DNA of 64,000 bases. It comes from Cladobotryum mycophilum (Eukaryota; Ascomycota; Sordariomycetes; Hypocreales; Hypocreaceae). Under the pieces are notes generated by a model. The model was not told where the DNA came from and ran no database searches. It was given only the letters and a program-made list of their open reading frames with translations. Where the stretch lies: positions 1,573,421 through 1,637,420 of the forward strand of contig JAVFKD010000015.1 of the NCBI GenBank assembly GCA_036429605.1, given 5' to 3'. Made by a program: the position numbers and the translations under genes. Positions 1-11,219 of the stretch are shown here, one piece after another (within the stretch, counting starts at the first letter, position 1; each line of letters starts with the position of its first letter).

Positions 1-1681
1 TCCCTATCATACACTCTGATAGGCGCTTTTTCTCCCACATGATTGCCTACCTGGGTACGGTTTGATGGGCTGCTAGGATAGGAGCTGGGCATCATTTATT
101 TTAATGATACGTTGCAGAAAGTACTATTAGATCGTGCCTTGCATTTGTGAAAATATGACGCCGTCTCTGTAGTGACCTCAAACAATGAAGATCATGTCCT
201 GAATTTGCTTCATTCATGGTGGAGTATGTGTGTGGCATCGGACCGTGTGGGGCCGATCTTCAAGACCGGAACGCTCCGAGAATGTAGAGCCTTTGTACCT
301 TTGGCTGAGCTCAAGGAGGTCACATCTCCGTATCTTGTTGGGGAGATTAATTAAGGGCAATCGATAAAAAAAGTATAATAAACAGCGAGGAGGGTGGCTA
401 CAATCCCAAATGGCACGGGTAGTCCGACCTGATGATCACTCGACTCTGTTGGTGGGCAATTAATATGGGTGGGAAAAGAGGCGTTGAGGGTGGATGACGA
501 AGAGAAAACAGCCAGCGCCCCAAATTGGAAAGCTGGCTATTTCGGAGAGGCCTCTCCTTGCCAATGGGGAAACAAACCAAATTGAGACGCTGTGCCTTAC
601 TTTGAAGGCATAATAATAGCTGGATTGTGCTCGTTAACCTGGTTTTTGGGAACCTGCACCTCCCTCCCTGCCTCCCTGCCTCCCTCCCTCCTTGAGTGAT
701 GAGATGCATCTGAGTGGGTGGGTGATCTGCTAAACGAGTGGGCTTTTGCAGGAGATGGTATATCTCGTGATGAAGTTGAACATTCATTATCTATTGTCTG
801 TAGCGAGTTTGCTGAATGTAACCCTTTGAAAGAGCCCTTGCAGGTTGACGAGTTCATAAGCACTATGATGATAATGTCAGGTCGATTATGGCCCCGCAGA
901 AAACCGGTAGCTGAAGCCCTGCCCGTCCCAGCATTATGGTGGGCGTCCCATCATCGACAGTGAAATAGTAGACTATGGAAGAATGCATTATTGGAAATGG
1001 AAGATGATCGGCGACATGACTTTCGCTTTCGGGCATGTAGAGCGATGAATGTTTCACTTGTCCACATGAGGCGACGAATACCTGTCAAGTGATTTGTGGA
1101 TGCCATCAGGTGGTCGAGGTACCGCATCTTTGTTGAAGCAGGCTGGGCGGCTTTGAGACATGAAGAGCAGGCAGACAATGGAGAGCGGCGCTGGTGAGAC
1201 GAAGGATGATGGTGTGATGGAGCCAGGTACTAACAGAGAGTACTTAATTTGATTATGGGAGACTGCGTTGAGTATCTGGTACTTGACGATAAGATTACGT
1301 TGCCCCACCATCTTCAAATAGGTTGGTGGGGCGAGGAGAGGTGATGGGAGCCAGCAGGCACCGCCGCCGCTGAGGCCTGTGTAATTTGAGGTTCTGCCTG
1401 CAGGAGATTGATGGATGCAAAGTATTTTCAGGTAGGAAATTGGCACGCCGAGAGTCGAGAATATATTTGCTAGAAGCATGATGAGTTGTAAATAATAATT
1501 CTTTTTGGGAGTAAATTAGGTACCTAGGTACTAAGCATGATGTTGTTTTTGAAAGGTACAGGTACCTAGTAGGAAGTAATGTCCAAGCCAAAGTGCTCTT
1601 TTCACCTCCCTTTTTGCAGCCTCAGGCATCGCACTCGACGTACTCCGTATTTTTATCAGACTGGGTCGCCCTTTGGGATTG

Positions 1682-1687
1682 CACGTG
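1682..1687. promoter_or_regulatory. CACGTG E-box upstream of cbf1
   Basis: Perfect palindromic CACGTG about 1.6 kb upstream of the cbf1 start codon. CACGTG is the core site bound by CBF1-type bHLH proteins, so it is a candidate for autoregulation or for regulation by another bHLH factor. Inference only: a six-base site also occurs by chance. Confidence 0.3.
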
Positions 1688-2279
1688 TTACCTCCTTCAC
1701 ACTGCCGCGTGACCCGACTCGTCCTCAGCAGGCCAGGCAGTCCATCCCTCCCTCCCTCTCCCCTCTGCTGCTCAGCCGCCCAGCAGCCCAGCAGCAGCGC
1801 CCAGCAGCCGTGGCAGTGGTGGCCAGCCCTCTGAAAAAGGGACAACTCTCATCTCTGACAGTGTGTTTTAGTAGCCATAAGACTCACTCATTTCGTGTTG
1901 GGTTTAGAGTCTTTTTTTCTCTCTTTCTTTCTAACCATTTACGATAATCATTGTAAGTTGCATTATTTCCTTTTTTAAAATTTCCTGATTTCCTCTTGCT
2001 TTTTTAAAGGTTCATCTTTTATTTATTTTATTTTATTTTATTTTAAAGTTGTTGCTGTTGCTGTTGTTGTTTTTCTTTTCCCCTGTTGGTCTTGTCTTGT
2101 CTTGTCTCGCCTGTCCACTTACAAGTACCTACCTGCCTACCTGCCTACCTGCCTGCCTACCTGCCTTACCTACACACACCACCACCACCACCACCACCAC
2201 CACTTCTTTCCTTCTGGGTCCCAGCCCAGCCCAGTCCAGTCAGTCGGTCGCGCGATATCACGAGATTGATCACGCAAAA

Positions 2280-2285
2280 CACGTG
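2280..2285. promoter_or_regulatory. CACGTG E-box upstream of cbf1
   Basis: Second perfect CACGTG, about 1.0 kb upstream of the cbf1 ATG and directly after a pyrimidine-rich promoter-like tract. The flank (CACGTGAG) is close to the preferred CBF1 site, which carries a purine-TCACGTG core on one strand. A nearby CACATG at about 2319 could be a weaker half-matching site. Autoregulation is an inference. Confidence 0.35.
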
Positions 2286-3306
2286 AGATCGCAAACCCGT
2301 GATCTGGCGTCTGAAAGCACATGATCTTCCAGGTATGTCGCTTCCATGCACTCATATGTCTCGCTCGCGATGATGTTTGAGATGATTTCTGCCCGCGCTT
2401 TTGATGTCGCACACGACGCGCGCACATTGTCGGATTGGCCAGACGGACGGATGGATGAGCTTTTTTTCCTGTGCAATTTTTTCTTGCTGCCCAGAGGCCT
2501 CATCGTCGCCATCGTCGCGATGGGGAGAAAAGGATGCACCTCACAACCGCCGCCATCGCCAATCTCCCAATCTCCGTCGCTTGCATCAATATTTATATCT
2601 GAATGCGACGATGCAGCATCACGTTTCTTCCCCACATTTCGGTGACTGAATCACCATCGTCGCCCTGGGCTGCTCGCGAAGCTGCTGCCCAACAGACATC
2701 GTGACACGCATCGTGACCACGCCACCTGGATTCATCACTGCCTCGCGCTCAAGTGAGCCACCATGGGGTGTCTTTTTTCGGGACGCCGCGCCGATGGTCG
2801 GATTTCTTTCTGCATCGCATCTACTTGTCCCGATACGCTCTCGCCATTTTTACTAGACCACCACTTTGCCTCGAGTTGGGCGACAAGTGCTTCTGCTGTT
2901 TGATGGCCCGCAAAGTTTGTGTGGTAATCCTGAATGGTTCAAGGTTCAAAGTCATATGGTCAGCAAGTGCGCAAATCTATCTGACAACTCTGTCAGCGAA
3001 CCTGAGCAGCCTCGAGTCTTGTCCTACCTCTCTCTCTCCCTTCCCCCTCCCCGAGTCTGATACCAGCCAAACCGAAATAATCTCATTGATTTCATGTCTA
3101 CTTTTATCATTTTGCAACGTGTGCATGGCTCGATTTCTAACCATCTTGTGCATAGGCTCAGTAACCCGTGAGCTCACTAAATTTGATATACTTTGGCGAC
3201 GCATGATATACTGTCGCTCATACCCATAACTTGATCGGCGAGGTTTACGATTATTCTCATCGACAAGTCATATTGACGACGTCCGACGCATCTGTTGGAG
3301 AAGACG

Positions 3307-4282
3307 ATGGCCGATACGCTCCTCACTGACCAGCCTGATTTGTCCGGCTATCCTGGGTCTCCTGGCCAAAAGCGGAAGCGCGAACTCGACAGTCCTAACC
3401 TCGGTCGCACGAAACGTGCTGCTCCTCCCGCCACCATGTCTACATCACCGTCCGATACAACCGCCTTCATCGAGAGCGCCATGGAGGTGTCGCAAGCAAG
3501 CGGCGTCAGCGTCGCTGATTTCAACGCCCTTCAACAGGCCGCAGCTGCAGATCACCCTGAGCCGACAGACCCTGTTAATGCTACTACCACAGCCCAGGCT
3601 GCTCTCGGCATGTACCCTACCCTCCATGTTCCTCCTTCAACAGAGGAACAGTTTGCAACTCACGCCTCGGTTGACCCCGACCATGGTCACGAGAACGCCT
3701 TCAACACAGACGTGACGCAGTCGGATCAGTTGATGGATACGGGCGTGAATCCAAACCAGCAACCCACAAACGGCATTCCGCCTCCACCCCAATCTCACAG
3801 ATACACTCCGGCTCCTGCGCCAAACCCTAAACCTAGTGTCGGCTCAGAAGAATGGCATAAGCTGAGAAAGGATAATCACAAAGAAGGTAAGATGAACTGG
3901 GTAATGAAACTGGAACAAGGGTGATGAACTGACGGCTTTGACAGTTGAGCGTCGTCGGCGGGAAACCATCAATGAGGGCATCAACGAACTGGCCAAGATT
4001 GTGCCAGGATGCGAAAAGAACAAGGGGTCGATCCTACAACGCGCGGTGAGCTTCATCACTCAGCTCAAGGAGAATGAACAGCAAAACATTGAGAAGTGGA
4101 CGCTGGAGAAACTCTTGACGGAGCAAGCTATAACGGAGCTGAGCGCGTCCAACGACAAGCTGAAGCAGGAATGCGAACGACTATACCGTGATCTTGAGAT
4201 GTGGAAGAGGATTGCACAAAACGCAGGGCTGGAACCGCCGCAGCCCAAGGAAGAGACTAATACTGGTATTTCGTCGAGCTAG
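3307..4282 (+). CDS. cbf1: CBF1-type basic helix-loop-helix leucine-zipper transcription factor
   Basis: Two exons, 3307-3886 and 3945-4282, joined across a 58-nt GT-AG intron (phase 1), give a 305-residue protein. The N-terminal 180 residues are low-complexity and disordered, with a basic KRKRELDSP patch near residue 20 that could be a nuclear localisation signal. The bHLH spans about residues 186-242; its basic region keeps the His191-Glu195-Arg199 triad that recognises CACGTG. It is followed by a C-terminal coiled coil at about 243-290 (NIEKWTLEKLLTEQ..), the pattern of yeast Cbf1/Cep1. In yeast this factor binds centromere element I and methionine and respiratory promoters. Role at centromeres in filamentous fungi is not established by the sequence. 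The intron falls inside the basic region (HKE|VERRRR), and splicing restores the family motif exactly. The start is the only in-frame ATG after the upstream stop that leads directly into the conserved frame. Confidence 0.93.
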
Positions 4283-6620
4283 GCGCCCGGAGAAGCATTG
4301 GTACCGTTTCCTATGCCTATCTCAGGGTTTTCCCAGACTTATAGGTTCGTGACAGGATAGCGCCGGTCCGAATGGTGATGCGTCGGGGCCACGAGACGAG
4401 ACACCCGGCCAGTGTCCAACCGAGGATGTAGCGCGAATCCTTGCTGTCCTGCTGCCATAATTAGCTTATAGCAGGCGACTTTGTATTTTTTTTGTTCATT
4501 CTTCTTCTTCACCCCCTGGACTAGGTTTGGGGGAGTAATACTCCCTCACCGTATGTTTTTGGTTTTGGTATTGTTTAAGCGACTTGGCGTTGGGTGGATT
4601 CGGACGGACGGATGGATGGATGGATGATGGACCTTGGGAGGATGCTTGTCAGAGACGGAGGGAATGGCTACATAGGGAGATTCTACGTAATCGAGACCTT
4701 TTTGTCCAAGTCATTGTCCGAGGCCTAGGTTGGAGGCGAATCGGTGAAATAGATGGACCCTGGTGTCCGATGTTTTGTCCGTCTTTTCCCCGTCTTTCTT
4801 CTTTCTTTCTCTCTTGGTTGGAAGGGCTGAAGTTGGTGGATGCTTGGAGCCCTTGTCGATAGTGCGGCGAGCCAGTAGGAGCCAGTGGAAGACGGTGTGA
4901 TTTAAGTGACGGGAGCTGAGCGTGCATATCCCCCCGCCCTGCCCGTCCTGGGGACCTTGAGAAGTTTCCACCATGATCCCCTTCCCCTGTCGTTCTCTTG
5001 TCTTCTGGGCCCCGTTCGAAATGCAACATTCAAGCGTGGGTTTTAGGGGTTAGTAGTGCTAACGTAGGTACATGCAACAATGCCCCCCTTTTTGTTTGGC
5101 CTTTTTTTGCCCTGTTTTAAAAAAGAATAACGGGGGCGGGCATCGTGCATGCTGTCATTGTTGAGACATGGCTAGGCGTAGTGTGAGATGGCGTTATGCG
5201 TGTTGATGGGAGGATGATGTAGGGGTTTTGTGGGTTGTGTTTGTCTGTATGGCTGTGTTGTTTGTTTGCTTGTTTTCTGTTTGTTTACGAGAGGGATGTG
5301 GGGGATAGATGGATGAAGGGGTGGACCTGGGAGGGAGCTCGCAGAGGTGACCTGTTTGGAGCGACGTACATACATGATGATTGAATGGGGGTTTGGCTAA
5401 TGGATCTTGAGATGTTGGGTTTGAAGGATTTTGCGTCTAGCCATTGTATTTCTTTTTTCTTTTTCTTCTCTCTTTTCTTACTGCGTGACTTGCCTCATGT
5501 TGATTTCCTCCTCGCCTCCTCGCCTCACCCTCTATTCCAGATGTAGTTGTAAACTCCATACCCTCCCCTTCCCCTCCCCACCAAGAAGTTCGTTCTAGGT
5601 TCCCCTGGTCTTCAGCTGAAAAAAAAATGATATGCACAAAGCACAATAGCATAGTATAAATAAAGGGCAGCCGGGATTGTTTTTTTAACTTGTTTACAGG
5701 GATTATATAGTACTAGTACGAAGAGGAAGAGAAAAAAGAGGTCCCATTTGTGTAATTAGCCCCAATTACGCCCTTTGACTTGTTGATTCCTAGGTACCTA
5801 CCTAGTAGCATCAAGACCCCTGGTTCTTGTAACATTTGAGTTTTTTTTTCTCGGGGAGAAGGAATATCCCGTCCTTCGGCAAGCCGGTGTGGGAACAGAA
5901 GGACAGGAAGGGGGGAGTAGGGCGTGTGTGAGTTGGTTGATTCCCGCGGATTATTGTTGCTGGGATAAGGGGGGGAATAGGTACTTGTAGATCGGAAACG
6001 TTGTTTCCTTGGGTGTATTTCTAGTCTTTTTTTGTTTCTAGCCATTTGGGATGCTTCTTTTGTGGAGGAATTGGTAGTAGAAAACGTGGCTGTGAGTTTT
6101 GAGATGGGGCAGAAGAGGACAATGGGGCAATGGTTTATGCATACACACAGACGCCGCGGATCCGTATCATCACATATGGAGTACTTATCTAACTATCAAT
6201 CTATCTATAGCAAGCAAGCGTGTAGGCAGACGGGCAGTAGGCAGTAGGCAGTAGGCAGTAAATAGCAACCAGAAAAAAGAAAACAATTATTTCAAATCAT
6301 GTCCACTAGACCTGTAAACGTATAAACGTGTAAAGGTGTTGAGAGGAAGAGGGAGGGGGTCAATAGTCGGTCAAGCAGTAACTCCGTAAAAAATTTAATT
6401 TATTTTTTGCCCGCTGCCTTGGGGGGATCGTTGATGACATGGCATTTTTTTTGGGGTGGAAATGGGAACATGGAAAAAAAGGGCTGGATTTGTGTGTGTG
6501 TTTTTTTGGTGGCGTGTAAGCTGGAAAAAACGTGAGGGAAACAAGGGGCGGAGAGGAACGAGGGGGAGGGGAAGAGGGGGACATGAAATTTCAGCATCTT
6601 TATTTTTTTCCCATGTAGGA

Positions 6621-6641
6621 TTTTTTTTTTTTTTTTTTTTT
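6621..6641. repeat. Poly-T tract (21 T)
   Basis: Uninterrupted run of 21 T in the convergent spacer, close to the point where base skew flips. A length-variable homopolymer; possibly a transcription terminator or nucleosome-excluding element (inference). Confidence 0.8.
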
Positions 6642-6717
6642 GAAAGATGCCATGTTATGCAGTATTCAGATCTCGAGATGCTATTCAAGTTTCGAGTGTA
6701 GATTGATGGAAGGATAG

Positions 6718-6800
6718 ATAGATTGACTGACTGACTGACTGATTGACTAATCGATTGCTAGACTGCTAGATTGCTAGATTCGTAGATTGATAATATGATA
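6718..6800. repeat. Degenerate GACT/GATT tetranucleotide repeat
   Basis: Imperfect tandem array of GACT, GATT and TAGATT units beginning with GATTGACTGACTGACTGACT. It sits almost exactly at the G/T to A/C composition switch between the two convergent genes. Confidence 0.7.
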
Positions 6801-8486
6801 GATGGACTGAGAAAATAGAGTTGTCATTTACAACCCCGTCCCATCTATCTGGTTCACTCCCACCCCCTCAATCCCCTCATCCCAATCCCACTTTCAACCC
6901 AATGCTAATCCCACCTCAACTCAATACTAATCACTTCTCAATCCGACTGCCAATCTCATCTCACATACCCACGGCCTCTCCCGACTTTCTCCCATGCGGT
7001 AACGGCGGATAGAAACATGTCACTCAAAAGACAAAGGACTACCTACCGAGTACTATCTTCTCATGGAACCACTATTATAAAACGTACCATAAAACTATCT
7101 CATCATTCAACCATCATCCCTGAAGCCCTTCCCTCCAAGTTACTACCACAAACACCCCCCAAGCAGAGCCAAACAAAAAGGTGTGCGAAGCCCTGGAGTA
7201 GCTCTAAAACATACCGCTGTCACCCAATCCATCACATCTCACAAACCTCACCAAACCAGCCCACTCACTCACTTCCACCCGTCCCCATCTCTAGAACCAA
7301 GAAAAAAATCTCTCCGAAAAACCTGACCGATCTAAAAATGTGAGAGAGAACGGGACAGTGAAAGAAAGAGGGGGGCCGAACACGTAGGATGGAGGGGGGA
7401 GGGGGCGCGGAGAGAAGCGAGAAGGGGAAAAAAAAACAGAGATGTGATAACTTCAGCTTACAAGGGTCCTCTTTTAGTAAAAACCCCTCACAAACAGACA
7501 GACAGACCAGAGAGAGAAAAAGGCTTCAATGGCAAAACTGGTTTGATCTTCAAGGGGCCTCCTCCAACTACCGCTTTTTAAGCTACGTGTGACAGATAAA
7601 TACCCATGTCCGTCAACCATCCTCTTCATCATTATCCATCATCGTGACGATCCATCATAGCCCCCCTCAAAGCTGATTCATGAAACACTGAGTCAAAAAC
7701 TCCGATTCAGGGTTTCAGGGTCTCAGGGTCTCACGATAATAATAACAATAATCATTAAAAAAAGGGGGGGCCAAAGATAGAAACACTTTCATTCAATTAG
7801 ACATTCAAACACTCAAAAACTTCCTAGACCTAGACGTTTCGCTCGCTATTAAAAGCCCTACGTTTGTTGTTGTCCCGGTGCACCTTAAAATGACCTTGTC
7901 CCTGTCCAGCCTCCCCCGACTCCGTGCTCGCTAAACAAAGCGTCATCCCCCTCCCCAAGAAGAACCAAAGTCTTGGCCATCTCGATCGTCCATCGAACCC
8001 TTCCCAAAAGGACCCCCCCCCCAACCGTGCTGGCGCCGTTTCTGTGTAACCCCCCCTTCTTCCCTGCCCCGTTGAGTCCCTGAATGTCGTGTCGTGTCTC
8101 CCCTGAACGTTGTCTGTTCTCAAGACAGTAAACCAAACCAAACCAAGCCAAACAAAACAAAACAAAACAAAATATGCGTGCAAACGCGTAGTAATAGGCG
8201 GCCCATGGTCATAATGGGGTGTACCCTGCGATACAAAACGAAACAAAGTAAAAAAAAGAAAAGAAAAACGAAACGGTACCGCTCATCGCAAAAAAACGTC
8301 CGCCCAGTTTGTAATAGATGGTGATTCATCAACCTCCACAACCCCGATCCTTGTAGTAAATTTTTCATGCTTCAATTTCACCGCCCAAAGCACAAAAACA
8401 TGCCTAAGATAATATTTGGCCGCCCATTGGATAAAAATTTTCTTTCATCTTGTAAACAAAGATACCTCCCAAAACGATGCCGCTGC

Positions 8487-8505
8487 TGTGTGTGTGTGTG
8501 TGTGT
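8487..8505. repeat. (TG)n microsatellite
   Basis: About nine TG dinucleotides in a row inside the convergent spacer, downstream of the DUF2841 gene. Confidence 0.8.
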
Positions 8506-9182
8506 AGAGCCGCCAACATTCATCGCACCGCCCAGACGTGCGTGCAGCTAAGGACTCCGCTGAAAATGCCACAAAGCAAGGATTCCCGCCCCTTCAACCA
8601 TCAAACGCCTCTGGTCTGACATTGGCGCCGGACCAAAATGTCGTCCCAGAATAAATATCCAAACAAGCAAAATGACAAGATGCCACCAAAGCGCTGCGCT
8701 AAGCGTCTTTCGCCCATAACAAACTCTGCTCGTAGCAGGATCCTCCCAAACGAAGAGCACGGAAAAACAAGACCAAAACAAGCCTCGACAAACATCATTG
8801 TCGAGTAGATCCAATAACAGCCTCTTCCCGAATACATAGGTAGAAATATAGTAAACAGGACCAGAGCCGACGGAGAGGCACAAGTTCAAAAAAGAAAAGT
8901 CTTCATCCAAGCATTCGTTGATATATTGCCAAAAATTCAAATCGCCAACCTTTGAGCCAGATAGTCGCCAGAGGGGTTGCCGAGAACCAAGCAATCGCCA
9001 AGCTGATGTCCATCATCAAACGAAAAAAAGAAAAAGAAACGGGTCATCACGCATTCTGCTTGTACATGGCGTCCTGTACTGTCTGAACCAGGCCGCTGCC
9101 GTCATCATCGTCTGTGTGTCTGTATTTGTGATTGAGATCGGGCCCACAGCGTAGCGCGGCCCATCATTTGACATTATCCTTG

Positions 9183-11219
9183 CTATTGCATAGGAGTTCG
9201 GTGCACAGGGTCTACCACCTGTGTCATCACCCGCATCCCTCGTCCATCATCCGGCAATGTGTAGCCATATCCCTGCTGTTGGTTGACAGGGGCCTGTGGT
9301 AAATCACTCGCCCGGAAAATAGTGTTGCTATTGGGGTCGTATTCAGTTCTAGGCGACCCTTCGAATGAGCTCGTCATGAAGGACTGGTTGGGGTTCATTG
9401 GAACGGCTGGGCTGACAAACGTGGTTGACTGAGGGGTGGCCTGCTGCGTAGCGTATGGGTACATGGGTGATGCGGTTGCTCCTGTCGAAGCCTGTGACCA
9501 TTGCTGGGGATACAGGTTGGTGGCGGGACTAGCGTACTCGCTGAACACTGATGGTCGTCGGCCGGTGTTGTCATGGGGGCTGGCAACCATGTCCAGCGGG
9601 ATAGGGGCACCCGCAGTGGTAACAGGCTGGGTCGCATGGACGGAAAGGCCGCCGCCTTCGACGAAGCTGTGCTGCTGTGTAGTAATGTCCGTGATCATGG
9701 GCGGAGGGAACTGAGAGTTCCTAACCGACATATCGTTCAAGAACGTATTTCCACGCAGGTTAGTGGCCGAGCCTGGTTCAATTGTCGCGGTGCTCGGAAG
9801 CGCGTGAATGACAGAAGCCTTGGATCTTGAAAGATCGTGATCTTCCTCGTCCTTGCCGAGGCCAGCATCTTCGTTGTCAGAAGCGTAGTTTTCGGGCTCG
9901 GGGAGCTTGTCCTCCGCCATGACATACACCTCAGTGGAGCCATCTATATAACGGATTAGCAACCATCACTGTGAAGCATAATCCATGAGAAAACGCTTAC
10001 CAATCTCGCCATTCTTGTATCGCTCCTCTTGTCTGGCAACCTTGAAGATTTCGTTCAAAAAGGGTCGCTTCTTAGCATTTGCGTCATTGTCCATGAAGAA
10101 GGATGACAGTGCCTCGACAGTGGTCTCTTCAAGCTTCTTGACATTGAGACCCAGTTTCTGGATGTCGGGGTGCTGTTTGGAGTTTGGCTCAACGACCAAT
10201 CTCAGAATGTGGGCAAGCAAATGAACACGTTCTATTTTTTAAAAAATTATTTTAGTTAGTCACAAGTTGCGCTATGCGGGGGAAGAAATTCCTAAATTAC
10301 CTCGCTTGTAAAGGTGGTCAGGCTCCTTGTGTCGAACCTTGTCATCCTTGGTTGGACCCCATGGCTTCGGCCACCAATCTGGAGCCTTTTCGTCGCTGCC
10401 CGTGTAGGGGTGAGTGGATTGCTTCTTAGGCTCAACAGCCTTTACCCATGCCTTTGCGATAAGCTTGCAAGCAGTCTGCTGGCAGTTCTTGAATCGCTGC
10501 TCGTAAAAATTCCAAACCGCAGTGGAATCACCAATCTTGATTCCTCTTCGGGAAGAGACCGTCATGGGGACATCCTCCTCCTCATTCATGGGGCGGCCTC
10601 GGGGTCGCTTACGGCCTTGGCGAGCTGGGCTTCCATTCCAATCTCCAAATGCGGAGCTTCGTCGGCGATCCAACATCCTGGTTCGGGTAAACGGAGAGGG
10701 GCGACCATACATGCCATCTTCGAGGCCGTATGAATCCTCCAGCATAGGATCGGCGCCGGCATCGAGCCTGGCCATGACCTGGCGATATCGATTGGCGTCA
10801 AAAAATTGGCGGATGGCAGCTTCACTAAGCCTTTGGCCGGGGCTGGGACTGAAGAAAGTCATGGGACTACCATCTTCCATGATGGCTCCGACAAAGTACT
10901 GCTTGGCGGCAATGCCGCAGTGCGACCGTAGAGCCTCATCAATTTGCTTCAAACAAATTAACCAACTATCAAGAGGTAGGCGTATTTCTGCTTCACTTAC
11001 CATTGGGGGCTGTCGACGCATGTCGGTTCCATCTTGGAAACGGGCATGCTCGTTCGCGTCAAGACCGCATCGTTCCTGTGGGAACGAGTTGTGTCTCTGT
11101 ACGACTTCAGGAGCGTATCGCTCAGACTGAAATGACTGATGCCGAGTAGCGTCGGCGGGATAGTATTGAGGTTGAAAGGGCTGGCGGGGAAAAGGTTCCC
11201 GCGACCAGTCTTGGACCAT
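9183..11219 (-). CDS. DUF2841 / YDR124W-like helical-bundle protein
   Basis: Exons on the minus strand 11219-11001, 10946-10301, 10231-10001 and 9943-9183 give 618 residues. Introns 2 and 3 (69 and 57 nt, GT-AG) are required to join the conserved domain. Intron 1 (54 nt, GTAAGT donor, CTTGAAG end) keeps the frame even if retained, so it is less certain. The recognisable block (about residues 225-375: FYEQRFKNCQQTACKLIAKAW, then paired Trp-Trp-Pro, then HKEPDHLYKRERVHLLAHILRL) is the DUF2841 domain. It occurs in yeast YDR124W and in proteins of the Aspergillus hrmA-associated subtelomeric cluster. Before it is an RKRPRGRP basic patch that looks nuclear, like an AT-hook. The last 250 residues are Pro/Thr/Gln-rich and disordered. 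Molecular function is unknown. The gene is isolated by very long spacers on both sides, as is common for regulators. Confidence 0.82.

Larger units (their letters stand above)
1..3306. other. Intergenic: long leader/promoter region upstream of cbf1
   Basis: No coding region here can be supported. Open frames are short, overlap each other on both strands and lie in low-complexity sequence: CCTCCCTGC repeats near 660-695, CAGCAGCC repeats near 1775-1810, CTTTT/ATTTT runs near 1910-2045, CCTGC/ACC repeats near 2130-2203. The pyrimidine-rich tract from about 1900 to 2200 is typical of fungal promoters and 5' UTRs. Two CACGTG E-boxes lie in it (listed separately). Several palindromic GGTACC/CCTAGG-type motifs occur at 1517-1571. 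Where the transcript starts, and whether there is a 5' UTR intron, cannot be read from sequence alone. Confidence 0.6.
4283..9182. other. Convergent intergenic spacer with mirrored base skew
   Basis: This is the 4.9 kb tail-to-tail gap between cbf1 (+) and the DUF2841 gene (-). No recognisable gene. The + strand is rich in G and T from about 4.5 to 6.7 kb (GTTTGTTTG, GGATGG and GGGG runs). It then becomes rich in A and C from about 6.8 to 9.0 kb (CCCAATCCC and CAAACCAAAC runs), so each gene has a G/T-rich sense strand downstream of it. The switch lies next to a GACT/GATT repeat (6718-6800). Probably long 3' UTRs and terminators; no poly(A) site is certain. Confidence 0.6.

Noticed and set aside
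718..963. 81-codon open frame upstream of cbf1
   Set aside because: It lies in repeat-flanked DNA with competing frames on the other strand and no recognisable motif.
6821..7343. Two Pro/Ser/Thr-rich frames in the convergent spacer
   Set aside because: They follow from the A/C-rich composition of this half of the spacer.
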